Source: Ascochyta rabiei
Taxonomy: Eukaryota; Ascomycota; Dothideomycetes; Pleosporales; Didymellaceae
Assembly (NCBI RefSeq): GCF_004011695.2
Contig: NC_082415.1
Span: forward strand, 186,001-250,000
DNA: 64,000 bases
Direction: 5' to 3'
Both the position numbers and the translations under genes were made by a program. This document shows positions 46,512 to 57,404 of this stretch, one piece after another. The stretch's first letter is position 1. Every line of letters begins with the position of its first letter. Below the pieces are notes generated by a model. The model saw nothing but the letters and a program-made list of their open reading frames with translations, searched no databases and had not been told where the DNA came from.

Positions 46512-47041
46512 CTACTCGTGGATTCCACAGATGACTTGGCGGACTGCATTGAAGAAGGTCAGGAGCGAGCACGAGATGGCTACACAGCTCGTCAAGACGA
46601 TGGTAACGGTCCAGAGGTGGCTCCGCTGCCATGTCCACCCGATGGCCAGTAGCAACGCCGAGAAGCAGATCTTCCCCGCCGCTACGCCGACGATGCCGAG
46701 GATTTGAAAAGTCCAGTTCACCAGGATCGCCCTTGTCAAGTTGTCCTTGTCGCGCTTCTGTACATCCCAGAGGTGCTGGCACACGCCTCGGTTGGCGTAG
46801 AGCGTCAACACTGATCACCAACCTACGAAACATACCTGGCGCTGCCAGCATCACTCGACTACCTTCCCGGCTTCACGTACCCATGAAGATGTCATCTCAC
46901 CCGATTTGTCTATTGCGCGCGGAAGACGAAGCGCAGAGCAACAGTAGACAACGAAAGAGACGTGAGCGTCCACATCGTGACCATAACGGTGGGTTCTCGG
47001 TCTGAGACCGCGTCCACATCCCGCTGACGTTGCATCTCCAT
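46512..47041 (-). pseudogene. PTH11-like (SAT4/rhodopsin-type) membrane protein, broken
   Basis: Minus strand from ATG at 47041: after ~15 residues, REPTVMVTMWTLTSLSLSTVALRFVFRA forms the first membrane helix, typical of the fungal PTH11-like seven-helix family. TAG stops it at 46912-46910. A -DDIFMG motif follows in another frame, then a 58-bp intron (46880-46823), a TGA, and SVLTLYANRGVCQHLWDV with two more hydrophobic helices to about 46512. The family pattern (helix 1, DDxxM, G-QHxW, helices) is clear, but one frameshift and two nonsense codons break it. More exons may run to about 46160. These proteins are surface receptors in other fungi. Confidence 0.6.
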
Positions 47042-47434
47042 CTCCACTCAAGAGGAGCTTCCCTAATCATGCGTCAAGACTGGCAGACCGAGTGCCGTGC
47101 CTCGCATCTCTAGTTCCGCAGCAACGAGAATCATCAGCCGTGTATCGGAAGAGCCGAAGCGATCGCCGCGCGCATCGCACATGTTGATTTGCCCAGGGGC
47201 AGCGCCCTTGTGGCAGATGTCGTGGAATGGAACGAAGGCTTGCTTCTCCCACACATGCAGCAAGGTGCTATGTGCATGCAGGTAATGGCGGCCTAGTCCT
47301 CGCTTCTGCCGAGCCCACCTTCCTCGTCCAAGCGATAAGCCGAGCCGCCACTACTGGACCGAGCTGCTCACTACTGTACTTGAAGCAATCCCCACATCTC
47401 CCAGGCTGTCGCCAACTCCTGTGCAACCTCCAAC
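47042..47434. promoter_or_regulatory. Upstream region of the O-methyltransferase
   Basis: About 390 bp of GC-normal DNA between the PTH11-like start and the O-methyltransferase ATG; the two genes are divergent. No convincing coding frame. CCAACTCC and CTCCAACATG around 47410-47437 give a reasonable fungal start context. Confidence 0.4.
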
Positions 47435-48783
47435 ATGACGTCGCAGGCCAATCCGCAGGCTCTCATCGAGCAGCTACGGCTCTTGACTGCCGATCCCAGC
47501 GCCTACTTCCAGGAGGATGCACAGCAACGTCAGTTCCAGAAGCTGGCGCGGCAGGCAGCGACTGCTGTAGAAGAGCCCTTTGAGACTATGCAGCGTTTGG
47601 TGTATGGCGTGAGTGGGTGGCTCAGCTTCGACAAAACATCTGCTGACCCTCGCTCAGCCTCTACCGCTGGTCGCTGCACGGATTGGTCAAGATCGGGGCA
47701 TCTTCGAGGCTCTTGCTAAGAGCCCAGAAGGAGCAGCGCTCGATGATGTGGCCCGGGTGAGCGGGTTACCCAAAGCTGTGCTCGAGTCCGTCCTGGACTA
47801 CCTCTGCACGCAGGACATGGCTCTCGAATCGCAGCCAGGGATATACACACCGACGCCGCTAACGCACATGCTTCTTGTGCCGCTCTTCAACGATGCCGTT
47901 ACTCATTTGTAGGTTTGGTAGATGGCGGGAGAACAGGTCTAACGCTCACAGCCACGATTCTTGCCTGCCTGCCTTCTCCGCCTTGAACAGAGTCCTTGGC
48001 AGTTCAGAGCAAGGAAAGACGGCCTTCAAGGTCGGACAGCACAGCGAGGAAGACTTGTACACATGGCTGGAATCACATCCCGTCCAGCAGGGCGCCTTCC
48101 GCCGGTTCATGGAAGCCCAGTTCGCGGCCTTGCCTACGTGGCTAGACGCAGTGTCCTTCGACACCGAGGTAGCGAACAGCTCGCAACCCAAGGACGTTGT
48201 ATTCGTCGACGTCGGCGGCGGCAATGGCGCGCAGTGCGCCGCGTTAAAGAAAGCCTTCCCCAAGCTCCAGGGCCGGATCATCCTGCAAGACCGGCCAGCC
48301 GTGCTCGAGAAAGCGCTGCAAGTCGCCGGCATGGAAACAATGGCCCACGACTTCCTAACCGAGCAGCCCGTCCACAGTGAGTCAGACCTCACATTCTACC
48401 AACCCGCTTCGAATCTACTCACACACCCAGACGCACGCGCTTACTACCTCCGCCAAATCCTGCTCAACTACGACGACGACACGTGCATCCATATCCTGCA
48501 GATGCACCTCCCAGCCCTCCAGCACAGCCCGGACAGCCGCCTGTACATCATCGACAAAGTCCTCCCGGACGCCAAACCACCCGCCACCGCGCCAGGCACC
48601 GAGTACACGGCCGCCCTCAGCCTGGCTACCAAGGCCGTGTTTGACGCGCAGGAGCGCCGCGAGAAGCACTGGCGCTGGCTCGTCGACCAGGCTGGGCTGG
48701 ACGTGCTGGAGATGAGGAGGTTCACGCAGTTCAACGACAGTGTTATTGTTGCTAAGCGGCGGGTGCAGGATCAGTGGCGGTAA
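47435..48783 (+). CDS. SAM-dependent O-methyltransferase (COMT/sterigmatocystin-OMT type)
   Basis: Exons 47435-47608, 47658-47908, 47952-48376 and 48431-48783 give 400 residues. Introns are 49, 43 and 54 bp, GT-AG, with phases agreeing. An N-terminal winged-helix dimerisation domain (~60-150) precedes the Rossmann domain. SAM motif I is VVFVDVGGGNGAQC, then ILQDRPAVLEKA and MAHDFLTEQPV. The region holding the catalytic His in most family members (usually ILHDW) reads QILLNYDDD, with Leu in that place. Fungal relatives methylate polyketide or phenolic hydroxyls in secondary metabolism, in the cytosol. No other pathway gene is nearby. Codon use is GC-rich and intact, although the gene sits between RIP-affected blocks. 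Confidence 0.88.
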
Positions 48784-48877
48784 GGTAGGGGTTATGGGAC
48801 TAGAAGTACAAGGGTAAAGTTGTTGCTGCAATGTGTCTATATTCTTACTAAAGTATACTAGCTCATTCTTATACTTA

Positions 48878-48991
48878 TACCTTTATCTCTACCTAGCTAC
48901 TAAGGCTGTATTTAATACGTAGAAGCGCTATGAGAAGTATTAGCACTAGCTAGTAGACTAGACTATGCTACGCTAGAGGTAGTAGAGATAA
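48878..48991 (+). pseudogene. RIP-mutated partial duplicate of the O-methyltransferase 3' end
   Basis: Aligns to about 48607-48720 of the intact gene at an offset near 271 bp. For example, GCTACTAAGGCTGTATTTAA stands where the gene has GCTACCAAGGCCGTGTTTGA. Nearly all differences are C-to-T or G-to-A, with a few other changes and a small indel near 48975. The copy stops at 48996, where a Gypsy LTR begins. Confidence 0.85.
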
Positions 48992-48996
48992 GGTTT

Positions 48997-51195
48997 TGTT
49001 ACGATCCTAGGCAGAAGGAGCGGCATAACAATAAGTATTACCCAACCAAACCCTTAACTCCTCCCTGAAGGAACAAAAAGTGAAGAAATACAGAACACCT
49101 AGGGCTGTTACGTAACTACTTTTTAAAAAGCCTAACACATATAACTACTTATTAATAAGTATAGTAACGTACTCCACGGGTGAGCGGATCAAACGGGTGA
49201 GCGGATCACTCTGCCAAGACCACACCAAACCTCCACCTTACCACGCAATGCCTCAACAACAACATCAATCTACGCCCTTAAGAGAAGCTGCGATACAGCT
49301 TGCGCTCTAGGCAATTAAATAAGACGTAACATTTACCCTATAACGCGCTGCAGCTATATATAACGCGCCTTACAGCACACTACACGCTTAATACACAGGA
49401 CGACCTGCACAAGCTGATTATACGCCAGTTTAACAGATTATAGACCAGACTAAGGAGGACATGATTACTAAGTACATCCTTAAGCTAGATACACAAGGAT
49501 TTGCCTCTTAGCTGGCTGCTGTAGCTAATATAGCTAATTCTTTGCGTGCTAAGCGTAATATAGGCCATGTTAGCATAAACTGGCCTAACACGTTTGTTAA
49601 GCGCCGCCCTAACCTTAAAGTAAGGTTCAATCGCAAGTACGACTACAAGAGAGCCCTCTGTAAGGATCTAGAGATTATTAGGGGCTGGTTTAGGCTTGTA
49701 GCGAATGTCAAAGCCAAGTATAGCATCTAGGACAATAACACATACAACTTTAATAAGACAGGCTTTATAATAGGCCAGATATTAACAGGAGCAGTTGTTA
49801 CAGGCTTAGAGTGTTAAGGACAGCTAAAGGCAGTGTAGTAGGGTAATTAAGAGTGGACAACAGTTATACAGGGCATTAATGGCACAGGGTAGGCTATTCT
49901 ACCCTTTATTATCTTTAAAGGCCGCAACCACCTCTCTGCCTGGTACAAAGAGGACAATCTGCCCCATAACTGGGTTATTAGAGTCTCTGAGAACAGATGG
50001 ACTACCAACAAGCTTGGTCTAGACTAGTTGAAGCACTTTAATGCCTATACAAAGACGCGCACCTAAGGAGTACACTAGCTGCTCCTTATTAACAGCCACA
50101 AGAGCCACAACTCCCTTAACTTCTAACAATACTGTAAGGAAGTAAAGATTGTTACACTGTGTATGCCTCTACACCTATCTTACCTCTTACAACCACTAGA
50201 TGTAGGTTGTTTTGCCCCTCTAAAGAAGGTATATAGGCGCTAAGCTAAGAATCTTATACGCAACTACATTACTTATATTACTAAAACTAAGTTCCTACTA
50301 TGCTTTATAGACGCCTATAAGGAGACATTTACTTCTAGCAATATCTAAGGAGGCTTCTAAGGCGCTAGAATAGTCCCCCTTAACCCAGAACGGGTCATAA
50401 TGGGTCTTAATGTCCGCCTACGTACCCTACCGCTACCTACTGTAGAAGATGAGCCCTGGCAGTCCCAAACCCCAAGCACTACCCTGCAATTAGGGTCGCA
50501 ATTAACGCTGGTTTAAGAGAGGATTCAAAGGCATGCAAGCAGCTTACTAACTTTAATAGTTAAGGCCTTTAAAAAGCTTGCTAAAGGCGCAGCTATAGTA
50601 GCGCACAAGCTAGTGTTGGCTTAAAGGGAGATTACTAGGCTTTAAGCAGTAAATAAGGCTGCTACGCGACGTAAATCGCATAAAAGAAAGCAATTACAGC
50701 AGGAAGGAGTCCTAACAGCTAAGGAAGGCCTTTAATTAACTACTCTAACTAAGTTTAGGGCGCGTGGTAATAGTAAGAAGGCAAAGAAGCGAGTGCGCGC
50801 TAAAGGAGGGGAAGTAACCTAAAGACGCTGTACAAAGTGCTACAATGTTAGACATAACTTACGTACATATAAGAAGGCTGTAGAAGATGTTTCTAAATAA
50901 TATTATGTACTGCACTACTGTATACAAGGCTAAAGTAGGCTAATACAAGCTATAATAGGGTAGAGATTTAGTGTGGTCTTGGCAGAGTGATCTGCTTACC
51001 TGTTTGATCTGCTTACCTGTAGAGTACGTTATAGTATACTTATTTATAAGCACCCTAATGTATTTTATTAAACTAACTCTAGTTACTTATTAATAAGTAC
51101 TGTATCTTCTTAGTACATAGATTACATGCATATAACCCTTATAGTTTATATTCAACTTTAATAATTAATTTTGTTAATAGAACATCTTAACCTTA
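48997..51195 (+). repeat. Gypsy VI-family LTR, split by Fot1 copy A
   Basis: The TGTTACGATCC start at 48997 and the following ~170 bp match the LTR starting at 51459, and the sequence resumes at 51030 after the Fot1 insertion (TTATTAATAAGTA...). The 3' end is cut at about 51195 by a Fot1-like relic. Diverged from the 51459 copy. Confidence 0.75.
49167..51029 (+). mobile_element. Fot1/pogo-type DNA transposon, copy A (1863 bp)
   Basis: Terminal inverted repeats of about 60 bp (ACGTACTCCACGGGTGAGCG... and its complement) are flanked by TA target duplications (49165-49166, 51030-51031). The plus-strand transposase frame starts near 49248 (MPQQQHQSTPLREAAIQLAL), with a CENP-B/psq-type helix-turn-helix, then the segment 49542-49730 and a DDE domain with LINSHKSHNSLNF and LLQPLDVGCFAPLKK. 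A Lys/Arg- and Cys-rich tail ends near 50900. TAG stops inactivate it. Fot1 elements are normally ~1.9 kb. Confidence 0.93.
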
Positions 51196-51458
51196 ACGTA
51201 CCCCACAGGCGAGCTAATCAACAGGCAAGCTGATTACTTTTGCTAAGCCCCTACCAAAGTAACCTCTACATACCAATGCCTTAACAACAACCTAATATTA
51301 ACGCGTTAAGGGAAACCTAAATACAGCTTGCGCTTTAAGCTCTTAAATAAGATATGAATCTTACCTAGTAACGCGCTGTAGCTATTTGTAAGGTGCCTTA
51401 GAGTACACTAAGTACACAACGCGCAGGATAACCTTTACGCGCTAATTCTATAGCTAAC
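51196..51458 (+). pseudogene. Relic of a related Fot1-type transposon (5' end)
   Basis: Begins ACGTACCCCACAGGCGAGCT after a TA. It follows the 5' TIR and transposase start of copy A with many changes, including a recognisable MPQQQP-like start region. Cut at 51458 by a Gypsy LTR. It belongs to a different subfamily from copies A and B. Confidence 0.75.
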
Positions 51459-51849
51459 TGTTACGATCCTGTGCTAGGGCACAGCACAAGCATAAGTTCC
51501 AGCCAACTAAGACCCCTGACTCCGCCCTGAAGAATTAAACAGTGGAGAAGGACAGAACAGAAAGGGATGTTACGTGACTGCGTGTTAACAAGCATAACAC
51601 ACATAACTGCTTAATAATAAGCATAGTATAATATACTTGTCTATAAGCACCTATACATATTTTATTAGACTAACTCTAGTTACTTATTAATAAATATTGT
51701 ATCTTCTTAGTACATAGTTAGTAGGAACATATCCTTTATAGTTTGTGTTTAACCTTATTAATTAAGTTTGTCTATAGAATCTTAACCTGCTTTTAAACTA
51801 GATAGTCTACTCTATACTATTTAGTGCACCCTATCTTTATAAGCTTTAC

Positions 51850-52102
51850 TATCGCGCAGCCGAGCCTGTGGATGACTAATAGGGTGCTCCCCTATCCAAT
51901 CGAGCTTGCGGATTATTGTTGAGTGGCTCCTTTCTCCACAATTAACCACCGAGCTCCTGAGGGTTGCCCACAAAGCTTGAGTAAGCAAGATCACGTAATA
52001 ACCAAATTTCCTTTATACTTAAGTAACATGTTACACATTAAATATATAGACACTGATTAAATTAATTAATTACCTAAGTATAGTCCTCTAAGCTCTGTCA
52101 CA
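51850..52102 (+). repeat. Copia II 5' LTR
   Basis: 253 bp, starting TATCGCGC (TG changed to TA) and ending CTGTCACA. Confidence 0.93.
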
Positions 52103-52334
52103 GTTATGAGCCTGGCTTCCTGAGCACAGTAGATCTCCCTGCGCACTCAGCAACGAGCTTGTTGGACATTGCTTAACCGCTCCAATTTTGCCTAATTATC
52201 TTTTTTATCCTAACTCCACAACTGCTACTATAGGCGAGCTAGTTAACTACAATGCTTAAGCTCTCTTAGGTATCCCAACAGGACCCTATTAACTTAAATC
52301 AAGGTCTAATTGGCCTAATTGGTTTATTTAACTT

Positions 52335-55300
52335 ATGTGGCACGCTAAGCTTTGTAACATATGGGATTTAGTGGATCTAGACGCTAAAGACGCCCTAGGG
52401 ATGCACGATGGAGCCCCTAGGCTACCCATCATGGGCTCCGCCCCCACCCGACCGCCGGCTCAATCGACCCGAGCCCAGAGCGTCCAACCCGACGAGCCTC
52501 CTGCAGGCCCAACGATCCTTAAGACCTACAACTAAGAGCTCCTTAGGTACAAAATAAGAGCGAGCAAGTAGGCAGCTAAGGCCGAGCGCCTTTAGAAGCT
52601 CTGGAACTAGGTTAATACCACAGTAAGCCCAGCAATCCTGTCACTAGTAATGGTGAAGCTTGTTACCTAAAATACTACAATGCTACAATCGCTCGTACGA
52701 GCCCTAAAGGAGGAGCTCGCTCTAACAGATATAAGCACTAAAAACCAGGTCAGAGCAGAGTACAGGCAGCACCTGGGAGCTGCCAGGCAAGGCTGAGCCG
52801 CTCTACAGGATTGGTATCAGAAATAGTTATACCTGTATATGCGAGCCAAGTTATATAAGCTCTCTGAGGTTACTAGAGAGCTTGCCGTACAAGACTTCTT
52901 AGATACCTTAAGCTACTAGATCGCCCTAGAGTAGGCCCGCACAATAAGCTAAAGGATCATCTAGGACAGTATCCTGGGGCTCAAAACGCTTAATCTAGAC
53001 CAGGTTTTAAGGGTCTTTAGTAGGTTAATGCATAAGCATACTATAAGATCAGGTAAAGATAACCTAGGTGTTTTCGCAACCTTCGGTACCCGCTCAGACG
53101 CTCCATCTGGCCAAAATAACGCGGGCGGGAGCTCTAGGAACAACGCCAGCAGCTCCTTAGGATACGTCTGCCCTTATAAACAAAAAGGCAAGACCTATAA
53201 ATAGAAGCCTACTAATTGCTGTTTCCTTAAAACTGCTGTTAGAGGGAGCTCCTTACTACCTGTTCAGATAAGCGAAAAGAACAAGCAAGAGACTCGCTAG
53301 AGGCTTAGATACTGAGAGCACAAGGAAACCTAAAAGGCAATAGAGCGGCTTAGATAGACTGCAAACGCTCTATTAGCTATTACTTCAGCCGCCACTAGCT
53401 AAACCAAGAAAGTGGAGTTTCCTGGCAACGTCTAAGCAGCTCTAATTAATCTAAAATTAATAACAAATCTAGTGGAGAACGTGGGATCTGGGGTATACAA
53501 CCTTATAGATTTTAACGCTTATCTATTAATAGATAGTACTATTTTGGACAATAGAGCTGCTACGCACCTAGTTAACAGCGCTAATTGGCTAGTACCTGGA
53601 TCTTTCTGCCCCGCTGGGCCCACTGACACGGTAGAAGCAGGTACCCAGGCGCTCCCTATATCCGGACAAGGAGCTCGCTTGTTTAAGAACGCTCTGTACA
53701 GAAAGCGCAGCCTATATACTAAGGACCTGCTCCTTTAGAACGTTGTAGTTATAGAAGGATTCTATGTTAACATAATCTTAGAAGCTTGCCTCTAAGAGAA
53801 AGGAGTCTGGTACCTAGGTCTGGACAGCTCTCTTTGTGTGGGATATATTAAAGATCTTAATAGGAGCGTTATATATGCTACTCTTAAGCGCGCTTATAAC
53901 CTCACTTTCCTTAAATATAAGCCACTTTCTCTCTATCCTCCCATCCTTAACGCAGTAACAACAAAGCGATCCTATAAATCTTACCCACGCAGCTCGCCTG
54001 AACAGCTGTGGCACGCCCAAGCTGGTCATCTAGGCCTAGAGGCTCTTCAAGCGCTGGTAACAAAGGCGCGCGGCGTGCGTATCAACGGGACGCTCTAAAA
54101 AGATTGTAAGATTTGCTTAACAACCTACGCCAAGCAAGTAATATTACAGAGAAAGAGAGAGAGACCAGCACAACTGTTTTAGAGAGTTAGCTGGGACCTG
54201 TTTAATATGCTGTTAGGCAGGGGAGGCGAATTATAGACGCTTGTGATTAAGGAGTACTATAGTGGGAAGCTCTTTGTGTTTACTTTATAAGGTAAAACGC
54301 AACCAGAGATCTTACAGGTCCTTACAAACTTTACAAGCTAGGTACGTACCTAGTACAAGCTCCAAATCTGCAAAATCAGCCAAGACAATAACACAGCAAC
54401 ACTTCTGTAGAAAGGGAGCTCAGCATATAAGCGCTAGGCGCTTAATTAGGGAATAGATATAGATCCCTCTCCTCCATACACACACAAGCTGAATAGAGGA
54501 GCAGAAAGAGCTGGTTAAGAGATAATCACAAAATCTATCAAGATGAGGAGCGGAGCAAATCTACCCTAGAAGCTCTGGCCAGAGATTGTTGTAGCGGCGG
54601 CATAGCTCTATAACATAAGCCTATCGCACGCACACAAGCTACAGAGCCTAAATAAGGAGCTTAATCTCTAGTTTACTTAGTATTTCTGATAGTATAAGCT
54701 AGAGCAGGTGAGGGTAGCAACAGCAGATCTAAGACCTGATTAGAGCGGGATTTACGCCTACGGCTGCTGAGCCTACCCCTTAAACAAGGAACAAGCAGCT
54801 AGGCGTAATTGGAGGGGCTTTAAAGTCACTCTAAGGGGGCATATCAGCTACCTTGTAGCGTACTAAGCATCTAACATCTATCAGATATAGGTCCCTATAA
54901 TTAACCAGGTTATAACAACGCGCAACGTAACCTTTAATAAGGAGCTCTTTTACAATAGAGTAGATAAATCTACTGCTATAAGCGCTGAAGAAGCAGAGGC
55001 AGTAGTAGAAATCCTCTATAAACCTGGCGAGATTACAAATGCAAGAGAAGTAATCAAGCTCCCTAACAGAGACCTGACGCTTAGCGAGTCCTCTAAGCAT
55101 CAGCTTAGGGGTAACACTTGGGAGCAATCTTAATTGCTAGATAGCTAGTCTAGTAATAAAGGAGCTCCTGAGACAGAGACTGTACGCGCGGCAAGCTTAG
55201 CTGGCAAGCCGCTAGAGATCCGTGCAGAACGACACTGAGAAACAGGCCTCCTATCCCCCAACCTAACGCCCAAGCCAGAGCCACTGGCCTTAGGCGGGGA

Positions 55301-57404
55301 AGCTCCTGAAGAGGAGAATCTAACTGACGGCTCACAGGAAGTGCACTTACCTAATCAGGAAGGGAGCGCGCTAGTAGATAACGAGGATCTTAAGGAAGAA
55401 GATCTACTAAGACCTGCATTACTGATTGTTCTAATACCTTCTTAAAGGACAACAGGAGCAGATAAGGCAGTAACGAGACGCTTGTATCAACGGAGAGTCT
55501 AGGGTCCAGCCACAAGGCAGAGCCGCTGGATAGATGACCGCGAGCGCAATGAACCTGCTGATGATTATAAGGATAGAGCAGGACAGTACTTAGTAATAAG
55601 CTCTATAAGAAAGCACAGGTACTCCTGGCTCATCTACCTACTATTTAAACATACAAACAAATATGGCATAAGTAGAAGAGAGCTTGTTACTATCTACGCG
55701 GTGCTCGCGGCGTCTGTCTTAAAGAAGGAAAAAATCCCTTCAGAGCAGCGCACGCACCGTGACGAGCTCCCACCTTTGCCAAAGAAATGGAAGGATCTCG
55801 CCTACTACCCACTAGGAGCTCTATTTTGCCAGGCTTGTAAGAAAGAGATAGCCACACTTATAGAAAAGAGAACCTAGAAAGAAATAGACCGAGCGAGCGC
55901 CTTAGCTAGGCCTTTGCTGCTTAAATATGTCTTTATATATAAGCTGGATTAAGATAGTTACTTCCTTAAATATAAGGCAAGGATCTGTGTACGCAGAGAT
56001 CTACAGGCCAAGGATTTAATTGTCTCAACCTACGCCACAACGCTCGCCTCTAGGTCTTTTCGCACCATGGTGGCAATAGCTACCCAGTTTAACCTGGAGC
56101 TCTATCAGTATGACGTCGCAGGCGCGTTTCTCAACGCGAGCTGCCAGGACCAACCCTAAGTGCTCTGCGAGCTGCCAGATAGCTTTACAAAACCTAAGAA
56201 GGTAGTCCTACTTCTACAGGCTCTATATAGGTTACGTGATTCGCTGGTTCTATGGTACAAAGAGCTCTCAGCCACTCTCCAGAAGCTTGGCCTAATTGCG
56301 TTAAAAGAGGAACCTTGCTTGTTCTATAACGCTGAACGCTAGATAGTGCTACTGTTCTATGTAGACGATATTCTGCTAGCCTATTACAAGGACAATTAAG
56401 CTGCTGCAAAGCATCTTATAAGCTTATTAATGGCTAAATACTGGATAGAAGACTATAGAGCTGCTGAATAGTTTCTGGGAGTGCGTATTATCCGCGACAG
56501 AACTGCTAGAACTATTACACTCGCGCACGACGCCTATATTAACAAGCTTGCTACCAAATTTAGAGTAGTAGAGAAGGGATCCTTCCTAACAGTCCCCTTC
56601 CTGATAGAAGAGCTACTTAAGCATAACAGGCAAGCTTTAAAGCAAGAAGTTAAAGCGTTTTAAGAGCAGGTAGGATCTATCCTCTACACAGCAATTATGA
56701 TCTAACCAGATGTAGCGTATGCCGCCTCTCAGCTGTCCCATTATCTTACAAATCTGGGAGCTGCTTACTTTAAGGCAGCAGCTTAGGTTATAGCTTACCT
56801 CTATTAAACAAAGCACCTAGGGATACAGTACAGAGCTCACTAAGGCAGCCAATTGCTCATCTGTAGGGACGCGTTATTTGCTGACAATTAGGAGACTAGA
56901 CGCTCCTCTCAGGGGTATATCGTGCAGCTCTTTAGTGGTCCAATTATCTAGAAAGCAGCACGTCAATTAACAGTGACGACTTCAACCACTGAAGCTGAGT
57001 TGTTAGCGTTAGAGCATGTGGCTAAGGAAGCAGCAGCTCTTAAACGGTTTCTACACGAACTTTAGCTAGACTTAGGAGTGCTGTAGGAGATTTTCTGCGA
57101 CAACTAACAAACAATCTAATTAGTAGTAGAAAAGAGCAAGCGGCTTACTACTTGGCTGCGCTATGTAGATATCCAGAATATGTAGTTGAAACAAGAGTAC
57201 GCTAGGGGAAATCTCCAGGTAACGTACCTCAAAACGAGCGAGATGCCAGCCAACAGTCTCACAAAAGCGCTCCCCAGACAGGCTTACGAGCGCTTTGTCT
57301 TATACCTGAACCTGTTTAGCATTAATTATATAGAAAAAGAGCAGGTTAAGGGAGAGGCAGAAGATTGTGGTATTGCTGGGGAGGACAACCCCCTCCCTAA
57401 ATAG
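52335..57404 (+). pseudogene. Copia II gag-pol, broken by stops
   Basis: Gag starts at 52335 (MWHAKLCNIWDLVDLDAKDA) and is cut into several open pieces. Protease: DNRAATHLVNS at about 53548. Pre-integrase: LWHAQAGHLGLEAL at about 54008, then KICL. RT: LCELPDSFTKPKKVVLLLQA (56163 on) and the intact catalytic YVDD at 56358-56369. RNase H: TEAELLALEHVAKEAA at about 56990-57040; pol ends at 57404 after MPANSLTKALPRQAYERF. Domain order is Ty1/Copia. Stops are TAG/TAA at former Gln/Trp codons, so it is inactive, though the catalytic motifs survive. Confidence 0.88.

Noticed and set aside
47063..47263. Minus-strand 66-codon frame upstream of the PTH11-like relic
   Set aside because: No family match and no splice path to the PTH11-like frame; most likely chance in GC-normal intergenic DNA.
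53814..54029. Minus-strand short frames inside Copia II (also 52961-53143, 54831-55127, 55150-55335)
   Set aside because: Antisense to gag-pol; the sense frame has clear protease, integrase and RT motifs.
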